Assembly: GCF_040802235.1 (NCBI RefSeq)
Contig: NC_133157.1
Location: 25,437,501 to 25,501,500 of the forward strand
Reading direction: 5' to 3'
Length of the DNA: 64,000 bases
From: Manis javanica
Lineage: Eukaryota; Chordata; Mammalia; Pholidota; Manidae
Shown: piece by piece, positions 1 to 12,270 of the stretch
Layout of the letters: each line of letters opens with the position of its first letter
Position numbering within the stretch: the stretch's first letter is position 1
Translations under genes and position numbers: made by a program
Notes under the pieces: generated by a model
Told to the model about the DNA's origin: nothing
Seen by the model: the letters and a program-made list of their open reading frames with translations, nothing else
Database searches by the model: none

Positions 1-1705
1 TCCATACTGAGATATTACAATAAAAGAAAACTACAGATCCATATCGTTCATGAACATAGATATAAAAACTCTTAAACTATTAGCAAATCCAGCAATACAT
101 CAAAAGAATAACACATCATGACCAACTTAGATTCATGCCAGTAATGCAAGATTGCTTTAACATTTAAAATGAAACCAATGCAATTCACCATATTAACCGA
201 ATAAAGGAGAAAATTAATATTCAGGAAAAAAATCACTGGACACAATTTCATACCCATTCATGTTAAAATAATTCTCAGAGGCAAACTATGAATAGACAGG
301 AACTTCCTCTATGTGGTAAAGGACATCAAGAAAAAATGCACAGATAAAATCGTACTTACTGATGAAATAATGAATGGGTCATCTGAAGATCGGGGAGAAG
401 GCAAGGATGTCTGTTCTCACCAGTTCTAGTCAAGACCGGTGGTGCTAGCAATCACAATAAGCTAAGAAAAAATAAGAAGTCATGAAGATCAGAACGGATG
501 AAGTAAACCCATCTCAGTTTACAGATGACATGATTACTTATGTAGAAGATACAAAACAACTACTAGAACTAATGAGTGAATACAGAAAGACCTCAAGATA
601 CAGAATTAAAATTTTTTAAAATCAATGTGAAAATCAAAATTATTTGAATTCTTATATACCAGCAGCAAAACACTGGAACACAAATTTTTTTAATTTCATT
701 TGTAATAGCACCAAAAAAAAAATGATAACATCCTTAGGAATATATTTAACAACAGCCATACAAGATTCCTGTACCAAAAATGCTGAATATTGTTGAGAGA
801 AATTAAAGACCTAAATAAATGGAGAGATATATGATGTTAATGCATAACTCAATATAATTAAGATGACTCTCTCCAAATTTATTTATAGTTTCAACATAAC
901 ACTAATAAAAATTCCAGGATTTTTTTATAGAAAATTAAAAGCTGATTCTAAAATTTGTATTTATATATGGAATTTAAGTGACCTAGAATGCAAAAAGCAT
1001 TTTTGAAACACAACAAAGTTGGCGTACTTACACTGACTTCAAGACTTACTGTAAAGACATGGTAATCAAGATAATAATGGCACAAGGACAGGCACTTTGA
1101 TCAAGAACAAGACTCATAGAATCTGGTCAATTAATTTTAACAGAGATGCTAAGGTAATTTAGTGAAGAAAGAAAATATTTTCACCAAATTGTGCTGAAAC
1201 AACTAGATATGCATAAGTGGGAAAATGAATATTAAACCCTTACCATACATCTTAAAGAAAAATTAATCAGAATTTTCCATAGACCTAAATATGATGCAAA
1301 CAAAAGAGAAACAAAAAAGAAAAAAAAGGAGGAAATCTTTGCAACTCTTAATTTCTTACAACACAAAAACCGCAAACTGTTAAAAGGATATTAGTAAACT
1401 GGATCTCACCAAAATTTTTTAATTTTGCTCACAAAAAGACAATATTAACAATAACAAGGGATAAGCCACACAAAGGAAGAAAATATTTGCAGTCTAACAA
1501 AGGACTAGTATTTGAAATACACAAAGAATTCTAACAATTCAATAAGGAAAAGAAAAATGACAGAATTAAACTGGGGACAAAAGACTTGAACAGACACTTC
1601 AAAAAAGAATACAAGCAATGGCCAATATGTGCCTGGGTATAATTGCTCAAGTCAGAAGTAATCAGGGAAGTCAAATTAAAACCAATAATATCCTGTTTCT
1701 GGAGG
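1..1705 (+). mobile_element. Ancient L1 (L1M-type) ORF2 remnant
   Basis: Conceptual translation of the plus strand gives broken pieces of L1 ORF2p in order. Near 1-150 is the start of the reverse transcriptase region (a match to the NYRPISL... / [13 protein letters not shown] block of the young L1 at 15955-16055). Near 1300-1700 is the C-terminal region, including the 'QINRHFKK' type stretch. Many stops and indels interrupt every frame, so this is a pseudogene fragment. It is cut by the window's left edge. Its divergence from the L1 at 12271 marks it as much older. The right boundary is approximate. Confidence 0.85.
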
Positions 1706-2454
1706 AAGTAATAAGAGGTGGAAGCTGTGGCACCCAGGGATTGGCAAAGAGCCATGAATGCTCATTGGTCAGTTCTGCAGTGTGATTTTGACAAGACTCT
1801 TGCCATGTTGCCTCCAGGTCCAGTTCTCCAACACATGCCCTCCATCACAGCAAGTCCATAAATTACCAATATCTTCTCAATAAATTCTTCTGCTACTTAA
1901 ATCTGCAAAAGTCAGTTTCTTTTACATTAAACTAAGAACTCTGATGAACAGCTACTTTCTGAAAATGATTTCTATAGAAAACTAAAGAAATGTAAAAGTA
2001 CCTTAGTTTTCAATTAAGTTCAAGAAAATAAGGACATCATTTAACAAATAAAAACTGAGAGTATCAGGTATCAGATGCAATAAAATGACAGGTGAGTGAA
2101 GTAAAGGCAGAAGCAGGAAGATAAGCTTGCTGAGATGAGAAGGAAACTAAAAATGAAGTAACAGGACCAATATCTACATTAGGGGCAGAAAATATAATGG
2201 TAAGCACTGTAGAGAATCATATATATGGCATAAGAACAAACTTGAAGTCTTTCAAGAATGCAAAGGACAGAGAAGATAAAAAGAGAGAAGATGGATAGAC
2301 ATAGAGGGTATGGACCAGAAATCAAATCTACAGGTAATTGATATTACTAAAAAATAGACCAAAACCAACAGAACAGAAGCAAAACTCAAAGACACATGAG
2401 GAAAAAAAAAACAACTTTGCAGCACTGGAGATTTATACCTACTGAACAAAAGGA
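1706..2454. other. Unassigned A-rich DNA
   Basis: No coding region, RNA gene or repeat family that I can name. The stretch is A-rich on the plus strand and could be further decayed L1 sequence, but no diagnostic protein motif is visible. Confidence 0.4.
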
Positions 2455-2560
2455 AAGACCACAGTCAAGTTATTTATGCTCTTTGAGCCTGTGTTTACCA
2501 TCTGTAAATGGGGATAATAGGTCAAAGGGACAGTGCATGGATCAAAAGAAATAATGTATA
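2455..2560 (+). repeat. MIR fragment
   Basis: Shows the MIR order of a 'caagtt-tt-t-ctcttt-agcctgtgtttaccatctgtaaa' segment followed by 'tggggataata', which is the core of mammalian-wide interspersed repeats. Old and divergent. Confidence 0.6.
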
Positions 2561-2704
2561 TAAAAAAGAAGGCAAAAGAAAAGTTACCTTTGTTATTGTT
2601 GGTACCATTATTAAATCCTTTCTGTCCAAAGAATTCAGAGTTTCCTGATACCACAGCTCTCTTTGGTATCTTCCAAACCATCTCACCCAGTCTTTCCCAC
2701 ACAG

Positions 2705-2800
2705 CACACTGCCTTGGAAGTCAGAAGACATGCCTTACTGCTGTATGGCACTGAGCAAGTCACCTGACCTCTCTGAGTTTCCCCGTGTGTTAAGTAAGTC
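2705..2800 (+). repeat. MIR fragment
   Basis: The '...tgagcaagtcacctgacctctctgagtttcccc' segment is the typical MIR tRNA-related/core junction. It ends without a clear 3' part. Confidence 0.6.
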
Positions 2801-3522
2801 ATATTACGCATGTCCTCTACTTATCCCACGCCAATGTTAGACTCAACCAACAGCTGATAATGCACAAGCACTTTGCGAGCTCCAAAGTGGTGTAACCTTT
2901 AAAATGCGACTGTTAGCTTTAATTATCAAACATACTCCATATACACATATTGACTTAGATTACTCTTAGCTTCTTTTCAAATTTTGATTTTACCCCATTA
3001 GTCTTCCATGAGACACAAAGTAAAGCTCCCTCCCTTGACTGATAATATGAACTCTGATCTATCATACCCAACATCAGACACTAGCTTCCTTCTCTCTTAT
3101 GGGCATCATGGTTCACACAACTGATCATGTTCTCCTCTGTACTTTGGCTACTAGGAGCCCAGATCTAAACAGGCCCACCTCTGGCAACTATAGAGGACCT
3201 CTGAGCATGCATTCTTACCCTAACTATGCTCCAGCATTCATCTTTTCCTACTACTTTGATTTTCCCTATACTTTCCATTTTCTCTTTTACCTCATTACAT
3301 GTAACTCTTCAAAACCACTCCAAATTCCTTCTGAAATGAAAAAGAACACAAATCTGCTACCAAAGCTCCATTCAGTTGCTAAAGAAAATGCCCTGTGTTC
3401 TTACTACAGGGTGCTGATTCCATAGCAACTGTGACAATCTATGTGGTCACTATTCAGCTCAATGCCAATGGGAGTGGCCATCATAAACTGTTCACAAAAA
3501 CTGACTCAATTGTTTTCTTCCT
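2801..3522. other. Unique sequence, no supported feature
   Basis: Open frames here are short and show no domain or splice context. The 3100-3420 part is pyrimidine-rich and could be a decayed L2 3' region, but I cannot support that. Confidence 0.4.
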
Positions 3523-3985
3523 AGTGTGAATGCAATTCTGCAATGTGACTTTGCAGCAAGTCTCATCAAAAAGTGGAAGCTATTTCCTTACCCCTTGATT
3601 CTGGGTGAGTTTTGTAACTTGTTTGCATAAACAGAATTCAGCAGAAGTAGTAATATGCCTGTTCTGAGACTCAAGAGACCTTGAAAAATTCCTCTCTCTC
3701 AGAATCCCACCCAGCCATCAAATGAGCAAGCCCAGATTATTCTGCTGGATAATGAAAGGCATGTAACCCAACTGCCCCCATTTCCTCAGCTAACCCCCAA
3801 AAGCAGAAGCACTGAGCTACCTGAAGTTGATTTCAAAAGCTAAGGCCATCCAAGACCAGAAGTACCACTCAGTTGAGCCCAGCCGTAGCTGCTGATCCAC
3901 AGAAGCATCATCTCAATACATTGTTGCTTTAAACCTCATTATTTTGGGAAAGTTTGTAAGCAGCAAAAGCCAACTCATACAGTGG
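3523..3985 (+). mobile_element. MLT1-type MaLR LTR
   Basis: Carries, in order, the MLT1 landmarks 'gtgactttgcagcaa', 'aaaagtggaagctatttcc', 'ccccttgattctgggtga', the 'cagcagaagt' block, 'tgagcaagcccag', 'ctgctggataatgaaag' and the 3' end 'tttgtaagcagcaaaagccaactcatac'. This is a non-autonomous class III LTR of Mesozoic to early Tertiary age. No internal region is recognised beside it, so it is probably a solo LTR. Confidence 0.8.
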
Positions 3986-4488
3986 CTGAGAGCATTCACA
4001 GCACTGGAAAAGAACAATTCAGCCAAAGGAAAATAATGATTTGAAAGATGTGAATATTACATAGATACGAAATACAATCAGAATTGTTTCAGGACCATCA
4101 TCTTGGAATCCACGACTCCATCACATATAAGAACAAATCAAAGCAACTTATTCTCATCAAAAGTATAATTCATGTGAAAGAGGTAAAAAACAATCATCAC
4201 CACCAACCAATAAGTTAGCTGAGTGTAATGGGCGAGCCACAACTCTCAGTGTCCCCCAAACACCTCCCTACTTACATGTGACTACTTTCACAGTTCGCAA
4301 AGCTTGAATTTAAGACATGCCAGATAATCAGGCAGAAACCTACTGCTAACAGCTGGTTCCAGGACCAGCACCGCCAAAGTTGCCTGTATTTAACCAGATC
4401 CAGAGAAGAGATACAGGAGGAAGAAAACAGAACAGAGATATAAAATAGTGCTAAGAGAACAGCCCTTGGTCTACCCTGTACAAGGTAA
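3986..4488. other. Unique sequence, no supported feature
   Basis: No repeat, RNA or exon signal that I can support. Confidence 0.4.
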
Positions 4489-4600
4489 CTTACTGGGCTT
4501 GGAAATAGGAAACCTGGGTTCACTTCTGCTGTGTCCACTTAGTCACTGGACCTCATTTTTGTCATGTACAAAATGAGAGGCTTTGTCCTTTGTAGTCTTG
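4489..4600 (+). repeat. MIR fragment
   Basis: Contains 'ggaaacctgggttca', 'ctgtgtccacttagtcactggacctcatttttgtcatgtacaaaatgag', the 5' half of a MIR. Confidence 0.65.
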
Positions 4601-4654
4601 AAAGAGTATTTTTGAAACTAGAGGATTAGGGGTTTATTAAGGCACATTCTTTTT

Positions 4655-4805
4655 TCCTTTTTTTTTTTTTAGCAAGTTACTTAACCTATCTGACCTTCAG
4701 TATCCTAACTCTTAAAATGTCTTTAATAAACCTACCCCACAGCATTGATTTTTATGTAAAGCATAAAGCACGGTGCTAACACATAGTAGACCCTCAATAA
4801 ACAGC
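4655..4805 (+). repeat. MIR fragment
   Basis: Reads 'agcaagttacttaacctatctgaccttcagt' through 'acacatagtagaccctcaataaacagcagcta', the core and 3' end of a MIR. A T-tract lies just before it at about 4650-4671. Confidence 0.75.
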
Positions 4806-5077
4806 AGCTACTCAGAAAATGTTTGACTTTGCTATTCAGACTGTATCTTTTCTGCTAGAATCCTACTGACAGCTTACTACTGAGAATCTTGAATTTTCTA
4901 CTACTCTAATGAATGCTTTTTTCTGAGAGTACCTAGAAGTCAGGAATGTTATCTTTTTTTATTATATCTAAGCCACAGAACTAAAATATAGAATATTTTT
5001 AAAAGTGTAACTCAACAAACCTATAGTCTCAAAATTACTAATTTTCAAGACTCTAAAGAACAAAGATTGCCATTTTT

Positions 5078-5190
5078 GAAATGATTAAAATGAGGCCCAG
5101 TAATTAAGTGGAAACTGCAGAAGTGAACCCATGTTTCCCAGGCTTCCTAATTCCAAGTCCACATGTCTTTCCACAATTCAGAACATTACA
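5078..5190 (+). repeat. MIR-like fragment
   Basis: 'aaaatgaggcccagtaattaagtgg...agtgaacccatgtttcccaggcttcctaattccaagtcc' matches the 3' half of MIR in order. Confidence 0.55.
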
Positions 5191-5848
5191 TCTTCACCAC
5201 AGAAACCTTTATAAATATTTGACCATGGTTATTGCAAAGCAAATTTTATATATTATCTGTCCATCCTAGAGGAAACATTCTCAAGTCATTTCTCACCCAT
5301 CCTTTTGGTCAGAAATCCAGATTAGCTTTTGTCACTGCCGTATCATCAGGCAGGCTTCAGTCAAGACCCACTTATTGTCTGCAAATGTTGCTATAATTAA
5401 ATCCAAGTGGCCACTGTGAGTTATCATCACATACCCTCTCCAGCCATTAGTCAGATTTCCAGGGCTGTAGTTCTTTCTAAAGAGGTCACTCACTCTTCTC
5501 TTTCCCCTTAGCTATCCGAGCAGGTTTTTTCTTTCCATTGCTTGGGCAAGGAACTTTTAAGCCAAACTCATTTTCAGGCAATATGCCAACCTTCCCATTT
5601 ACAGCAGCCAGGAAGTCTCTCACCGTCTCTCACTAGCATAACTGCTGAGCTGGGGAGGAAGGGGGCTGTGTGCATGATGCCACCACCAAAGCAGTGATTC
5701 TGAAAGCAGAAGACTGGGGACTGTCTGTAAAGGAGTGCAGGACTGCCCTCGCCATCATCACCACCACTGACATCAGAATCAGAAACCCCGTGTTTACGTA
5801 GCACACCACTGTACTTCATCTCTCTGGATGTTTACAGTAATCCTTCCA
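5191..5848. other. Unique sequence, no supported feature
   Basis: No exon, RNA or named repeat supported. Confidence 0.4.
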
Positions 5849-6030
5849 CCTGGGGTAAAGAAAACTAAAATCTTTGAGCTGGATGGGATCATCAGAATCA
5901 CCTGGTCCAAACTCCTCTCCTTATAAATGAGGAATCTGAGAATCCATGAGGGACAGTAACTCATCCACAGTCATTCAGTGAGTGAATGTCAGAATGTGTC
6001 CAGACTAGGGTCTGCCATCAGAATCTCAGT
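5849..6030 (+). repeat. MIR/L3(CR1)-type ancient repeat
   Basis: 'tttgagctggatgggatcatcagaatcacctggtccaaactcctc' then 'ataaatgaggaatctgagaatcc' and 'cattcagtgagtgaatgtcagaat' follow the order of the old CR1/L3-type 3' end. MIR is the alternative. Confidence 0.55.
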
Positions 6031-6159
6031 TCAGAAAGCATCTCACTCTTTGCTCCTAGGATCCCAGAAGACTAATAAGCGAACTGTAATGGAATATGTC
6101 TTGAAGCTGCCCTCTGAGAAACCACCTCATCACCATTTCCAGTGAACATGACTCACTTG

Positions 6160-6582
6160 GGCTGACCTGGCTTCCCAGTCCCAGGGATAAACACATGGCC
6201 CAGACCTGGATAATTGGAACACACCCTCCTTCTGAGCACGATTATTGGTTTGGGGATAATCATATGACTTAAGGCCAAAGAAAGTCACTCCCAGGATTTT
6301 TGCTACAGCTTTTAGAAGAGAATCTACTGTGTGTTCTCGGGGATTGTAAATCATAAGGACTATAAAAGCCTTGAGGTGCCAGAGGCCATCTTTGCCACTA
6401 GTTCAAAACAGCCTTCCTTAGAATGAATCCAACATACTACTGGTCTCATTATTTGAGCACCTGGATTCAACTATGGCTGAAGACCTAGACTTTTCAATTA
6501 CATGTGATAATAAATTTTACCTTAAGACAGTCTGAGTTGTGCTGTCATTTGTAACCAAATGAATCCTGACTAACACACCAAT
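6160..6582 (+). mobile_element. Ancient LTR-like repeat (ERVL-type, family unassigned)
   Basis: The middle carries 'gcccagacctggataattgga' and 'cccaggatttttgctacagct'. The 3' end carries 'aataaattttaccttaagaca', then 'tgtgctgtcatttgtaacca' and 'ctgactaacac'. The AATAAA followed by a conserved tail suggests an old mammalian LTR with its poly(A) signal. I cannot assign the family with certainty. Confidence 0.5.
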
Positions 6583-7824
6583 TTTTCTCAATTACTTTCA
6601 GTCATGAATGAAATTTTAAGACTCCCTTGGTGCAACACAGCTTTTAATGTGATCATTGAGAATATGTGCACCCCTTCCCCTATCCACTTACACACCTATA
6701 CCCAGTGGACCCCCTTAAAAGGAACTGCTCCCTGAGCCTCTCAGAGTACTAATCACATTAATAAATTATTACTGGGCACTACTTTTTGCATTATCTCTGA
6801 CCATACTGCCATTAAATTCTTTAAAATCCCCATCAGGAAAAAATATATATAAATGAAACAAGAGGGCTCGTAGGACTCTGGCTTTCCTAATGTTCAATGG
6901 CCCAATGTGCAACAGCACGCCTCCAGCCCAGCTACCACTGCCTTCATCCACATCGGCCTCCCAGCCAAAGGGGAGTATTAATGATGTGCATTCATACAGG
7001 ACAACCCATTTAAAACAAAGCCTGCTAATAAGTCTCTAAAGCATTTTTTAAGTCACTATGAAGACTTGCTCTGAAGAAAACAAAATACTATTATTAATAC
7101 CTCAGCAGTTCCATCAGCTTGGCCTTTTCCAAAAGACCTGTCTTCTAGGTGACCGACAGGATTCTGGGGGAAGTTAATAAAGAAAATTTAAGAGTCACCA
7201 AATGTTTACTACATGCTGTAGTATGGAAGGTGAAATTGTAACCAAAATACCAATTATAATAATAATTAGAATTGTTGGCATAGATAGAGAATTGTGTATT
7301 AAAAAGACAAAGAAAGCACTTGGTGCCAGCATTCCACATTGTCTTGGAAGCCATACCAATAGTTGTGACTTGCAGACATGACAAAAGCAGAAACCCAGCT
7401 CTCAAGCAAAGAAACCACCCTTCCTACTGTAAACATACCTGTTTCTCTGTGTTCAGTGTTGCATCAAATGCTAATAAGTACAACGATTGGTTTTCAAGTT
7501 TCAGAGAAAAAATTATTCTGGACAGGATGGTTAGACAGACAGACACAGTATAATTCATTTCAGACCCAGATGACACTCACCCTTTTGCTATAACATCTCT
7601 GAGAAACTGGCATGTGATATGTTCTAGAAAAATAAATACATCCCTAATTTAAGACAAATAGCATCCTTAGCCTTCAAATGTGTTGCATGCAAACAAACAG
7701 CAGAGTTTTAATATCTTAGAGGACCCACACCTATGCTTTAGGCTAATTCTACTCTGTTCAACTTCAGTCATGGAACCTTAATTCATTCTTTAAATAAATA
7801 TGTCTTAAGTTCATATTATGTCAT
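6583..7824. other. Unique sequence, no supported feature
   Basis: AT-rich DNA. Two overlapping short open frames at about 7320-7590 have no domain, codon bias or splice context and are not called. Confidence 0.4.
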
Positions 7825-7945
7825 AATACTAGACTAAGGGTTTGAGTACACAGGACAAACAAACCAGGCATGGTTCCTGTTGTCCTTACAATGCTTACAG
7901 TCAAAGGAGAAAACTGATATTAATAAACAAACATTAATATGTGTT
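7825..7945 (+). repeat. L2-like fragment
   Basis: 'ggttcctgttgtccttacaatgcttacagtcaaaggagaaaa...aataaacaaacattaatat' resembles the L2 block in which a 'ctgccctcatggagcttaca' stretch precedes 'acaataaacaa'. Confidence 0.5.
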
Positions 7946-8914
7946 ATTCCAGCTGGCAATTAAGACAAAACAAGCTACCCCAAAGCACAATGGCTTAAAG
8001 CGTCAACCGCTGTACTGTACAACACAGTACTGAGGGGCAGGGTTCAGCCGAGCAGTTCTGTTCCACAGGGTGTTAAAGGAGGTCACATGACAGCATTCAA
8101 CAGTCAGGTGTGGTGTAGTGTGAAGGATCCAAAGCAGTCCACCAACATGTCATATGCCTTGGCAGGGACAGTTGGGAGACTGCGGTCAGGGAGGACAGCT
8201 GACCAAGTGCCTCTGCAAGTACTCCCTGTCATGGCAGTGTCAAGGGAAACAGGCCTTTTGCTTAGTAGTCCAGGGCTCCCAGAAAGTACTCCAAGAGATA
8301 GGAAAGAGGAGCCATGAGTTTATTAAAGTCTGAGCCTCAAAAGTCTCACATCATAATTTCTGCCACTTTCTCTTGGCTTAGTAGTCACGGTGCCCACCCA
8401 GATTCAATGGGAAAGCATACGGGTCCCACCTCTTCCTACTGGAAGCAGAAAGAATTTGCAGCCCTATTTAATCTACCACAAATATATCACTCACAATTGT
8501 GAAAAATACTGTAAAGGATGAGAAAAGGGTGACGTGAGGGGTGCTGAAAGTGAAAAGCTAATTCAGACTGGGTGAGCAGGCAGCTAGGCTCGCTCTGAAG
8601 AATAGTCATGAACTTCAAAGTGCAGCCCATCTTCATCACACAACAAACAAACATTAGCTTTCCAAAAAACAAGAAACCTGTCTTTATTCATGGAAAAAAG
8701 TTTCAAGAAGGTGTTTTTGTGTTTTTCTAACTCCCTGGAAGACAGGCACATGCTTCAAAACTACTGAATTTCTTTTATTCTCTAAGGACTGAAATAAATT
8801 ATATCCCTGAGAATTTATTTAATGATACAGAACAGCAAATTCCACTCTAAAATCAAATATAACATCTGTAATACTATAATAAAATAATAAGCAATCAAGT
8901 AGAAAATTTTGTTG
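7946..8914. other. Mostly unassigned DNA
   Basis: The part near 7955-8060 ('ctaccccaaagcacaatggcttaaagc...cagtactgaggggcaggg') resembles the end of an old LTR or LTR-like repeat. The rest is unique AT-rich DNA. Confidence 0.35.
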
Positions 8915-9112
8915 CTAAATATGAATGTTGGGAAAGAACAATTTGTCTACTTCACGTATAGAACATTAGATTCTTCAAAATTGCTACAATTTGCATTCAC
9001 TTTCCATAATGAAAGTAAATATTTTAACTTAAAGTTTCCAGGTATATATGTTTATCATAAATATTATATAGCTGGTAGATGTAAGTGAGCATCTATATGT
9101 AAATTTCTAACT
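8915..9112 (+). repeat. 200-bp direct duplication, copy A
   Basis: About 94% identical over its length to 10490-10687, same orientation, at a constant offset of 1575 bp apart from a small mismatch cluster. Both start at 'ctaaatatgaa' and end at 'aaatttctaact'. It contains no coding frame. It is either a local segmental duplication or two copies of a repeat I do not recognise. Confidence 0.85.
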
Positions 9113-9239
9113 ATGTGTGTAATACAAACCATCTGTATACTCAGCTTTCATGCACACAGTAAGCATCTACTTTGTGCCAGGCCCTTTCTTTATACTACCT
9201 TAATATAAAAGTTTTGCAAATAATAGAATTCCTTACGTG

Positions 9240-9830
9240 ACTGAGTCCTCTTCTCTTCTTTCCTACACTGCACTCACTCAAGACTGCTTCAGTCTCACTT
9301 GGACCATTAGAGCAACCTTCCTCTAGTCTATTTTTCCAGCACATTCTCAAACGGCCTCTCAGAGGGATCTTCAAAAACTGTCACCACAGGATAATACCCA
9401 AGTCCAAAGTCTAACATGAGAAGCCCACTACAGTCAGGTTATAACAATCTCCCCGGCTTCTTTCTCTGCTGCCCCAGACGCTCGGCACGTCCTATGGCTC
9501 TGTGGTTTGGCCTACACTTCTCTCCCCCATTTTTGCTGGCCTATACTTCAAGCCTCAAACCCAAAATTTGTCTCCTCTAAGGAACTTTCTGTCCCCTGTT
9601 CCCACAGGCTCGTTTTCAGCTCTGTCACAGCCTGAATCACAGCATATTAAATTGTCCACTAACTTGTCTGTCTCTGACCCCACCCTCAGCCTGGTCTCTG
9701 CAAGGACAGGGGCTGTAGCTTTTCACCTTTTTATCTCCAGTGCCCAGCAGGGTCAGGCCCACTGTCACCATTCCATAAACACAGTTGAAGATCTCCTCCT
9801 TTGGGACCTAACTAACCTTCTAGAAAGTTG
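9240..9830 (+). repeat. L2 3'-region copy
   Basis: A pyrimidine-rich plus strand in the L2 order: 'actgcttcagtctcacttgga', 'ttctgtcccctgttcccacag', 'ctgtcacagcctgaatcacagcat', 'ctctgcaaggacaggggctgtagc' and a final 'gcccagcagggtcaggcccac'. No intact frame. Confidence 0.7.
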
Positions 9831-10169
9831 ATTTGCTGGCTTGAGAAAATTTTAGCTTTCTTGGAACATCCACAAGCCATGATACCAATAGGGATATAAA
9901 GAGAAATGTATTATTTTTAAAGTTCACATCAACCTTGTTGTTGTTTTCCTATTTACAGGATTCTTCCCCACAGTCATTTATCTGTATCTTTGCTGACATC
10001 TGATTTAGATTGCCTAATTTTATGTTTTAAGTTACAGAGCTCAATTGCCGGAGTTTGTTTGCCACGCCACTCCCAGCACACTTGATCCCACACTGGCTTT
10101 CCAAACAGTTCCTGAATACAGCACCTTCTGTGAGTTCAGGTTCCCTGGAACTTCAAAGCTGACCAGTGA

Positions 10170-10372
10170 GATGAGAGAGAAGGACAGACCCCTAAGTGAG
10201 CAGTCTACAGCCTTGTCACTGCCTAACACTGGGATTTCAAGCAAATTACTTTATCTGCTTGTACACCTCAGCTTCCCCATCCAAAAAATGGGTGTAGTAT
10301 GAAAGCAACAGTCTCACACACTTAGTGAAGTGATGAATGTAAAGCATATAGCACAGCAAGTACAGCCCGCCT
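10170..10372 (+). repeat. MIR
   Basis: 'ttcaagcaaattactttatctgcttgtacacctcagcttccccatccaaaaaatgggtg' then 'agtgaagtgatgaatgtaaagcatatagcacagcaa' gives the MIR core and 3' part in order. Confidence 0.7.
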
Positions 10373-10489
10373 TGCTCTTCTCCTCTACCCCCAAACACTG
10401 CAGCAGAAAGAGGTTCCCAGGAGGCTCAGGAGAGGAGGCCAGCTGGGCCCTGCCACCAGTCCAGAACCAGCCCCCACACAGGAATGTTA

Positions 10490-10687
10490 CTAAATATGAA
10501 CATTGGGAAAGAACAATTTGCTATCTTCACGTACAGAACATTAGATTCTTCAAAATTGCTATAATTTGCATTCACTTTCTATAATGAAAATAAATATTTT
10601 AACTTAAAGTTTCCAGGTACATATGTTTATCATAAATATTACATAGCTGGTATATGTAAGTGAGCATCTCTATGTAAATTTCTAACT
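10490..10687 (+). repeat. 200-bp direct duplication, copy B
   Basis: Partner of 8915-9112. Differences are mostly C/T or A/G transitions with one small mismatch cluster near 'caatttg', as expected from decay after a single duplication. The flanks differ completely from copy A. Confidence 0.85.
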
Positions 10688-11087
10688 GGATTCCTGGTGA
10701 GGAACTCCTGCTCCTGAGGGAAAGAGGATGAGAAGCCACAGAAACTATATACCACAAAGCACGGGTTTCTCCTCTGTGCTGGGCTGAGGTGTCATAAAAG
10801 GAAGACAGGTTTCTCTCCAACGTCACAGTGGCTTCCACTAATAAAACCCACCTGCCTCCCCTGTGCAGTGCTGTCTGGAAGGATCCTTCTCCCCAGACAT
10901 CAGCACTTGACACATTCCTTTACCACCACCCCCGGGGTCTCCAAACTCAGGGGAACATGGCTCCACTGAAACAAATTTCAGGCTGCATCTCTACATGATG
11001 ACTCAGGTAAAACCAAGTTGCTTCTATTAAGGTTGCTTCAGGGGGACAGCAGTAGGAAACTGAAAACAATCAGAGGTCAGGGACCTG

Positions 11088-11200
11088 AGGGGATGTAAAG
11101 TCATCTGGAGAGGAATAATGACTTGCTTAAGATAACACAGCCAATTAATGGCAGAGATGGGACTAGAGACCACTACCTAAAACCAACTCCAAGTATTTTT
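11088..11200 (+). repeat. MIR 3' fragment
   Basis: 'gacttgcttaagataacacagccaattaatggcagagatgggactagagaccac' matches the MIR 3' block. Confidence 0.6.
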
Positions 11201-11289
11201 GTTCAATATGATGCTGAAAAGATAGATTATTGAAAAGACTGTAATTTGGAGTGGGGAGGGGTTTGATTTGAAGAGCTGAATGATCGCCC

Positions 11290-11865
11290 AAGAATGGATT
11301 TATTTTACATCAATGGTTTGTTGAGTGCCTACCACGTGTAGGGTACTGAGGAGACAGCAAAGAATGTGACATAGTCCCAACTCATGTGTGGCGTGCAGTC
11401 TGAGCAGGGTGAGGGGCCAGGGATGGATAACAAGGAAGCAAATACACCAAGTAATCACAGCTTGTGACACGTGCCATGAAGGAAGCAAATTGCTGGGATG
11501 ATAAGTACAGTGGAGGGGCTTCTTTAATAGGATGGTCAAGAAGGTCTCACGGGAACTGGTCTTGAAACCAAGAGCTAAAGGGCAGGACTGCAGCCATATG
11601 AAGAGCCAGGGAATGACTATTCAAAGGAAAGAAAAAGAGCAAGAAGCAGGAAAGAGCTTGTTTTCTCTAGAAACAGTCGATGTCCATGGGAGAGTGGAGC
11701 TTGAGGTGCAAAGTAGAGAGTACAGGAGATGAGATGAGAGAGGAAGGCCAGGGCCAGACTGTGCCAGCTCTTAGCAGCCAAGGTAAGAAACTCAAATTTT
11801 ACTGTAGGTTCAAGAGGAAATCTGCAGAGTTCCCAGCAGAGGAGACACACATTTTACCTTAATTT
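11290..11865 (+). repeat. L2 copy
   Basis: 'tgttgagtgcctaccacgtgtagggtactg', 'acatagtcccaactcatgtgtggcgtgcagtctgagcagggtgagggg' and later 'aagagccagggaatgactattcaaagg' and 'gccagactgtgcca' follow the L2 body order. No open reading frame survives. Confidence 0.65.
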
Positions 11866-12184
11866 CTTAGAAGCCCATCCCAGCTGCTCTGTCCCGTGAT
11901 GACAGGTGAGTGAGCATGGATGAAGGGTGCACACTTGAAAGCCGTGGCAGGGGTCAGGCTAGAGATGATGGGGCCCTGGACTTAGGTGGGCCCCTACCTG
12001 ATGACATAGTGACAACAGCAGGAAATTTATGGATTCGTGATCAGTTTAGGAACAGAACTGAGAGGATTTGTCAATTGGTTAGATTTACCTGCAAGGAAGA
12101 TCAGCTATTTAACCTAGATTTGTCACTTAAGGAACTAGCTGGCCCCACTGGAATTTAGAGAAACCCTAAAGTCCTAAAATGATT

Positions 12185-12270
12185 CCGAGGTAGTAAGTAA
12201 CAAACGGTGGTTTAGTCCAGGTAATCTGAAGTGTGGGCTTGGTTTTCTTATGAGTAAAAATGAGATACTA
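12185..12270 (+). repeat. MIR, left half, split by the L1 insertion
   Basis: Ends in 'ttttcttatgagtaaaaatgagatacta' and continues after the L1 at 20355 with 'tgagatactaataccttcattg'. Removing 12271-20354 and one target-site copy leaves a continuous MIR, which fixes the insertion boundaries. Confidence 0.8.
12256..12270 (+). repeat. Target-site duplication, 5' copy
   Basis: AAAAATGAGATACTA. The same string lies at 20350-20364, where its leading A's merge with the poly(A) tail. The pre-insertion top strand reads GAGT/AAAAA, a TTTTT/AC nick on the other strand, close to the L1 endonuclease preference TTTT/AA. Confidence 0.9.

Noticed and set aside
11532..12158. Several short plus-strand frames before the L1
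   Set aside because: Fall in L2 and unique sequence, with no domain and no codon signature.
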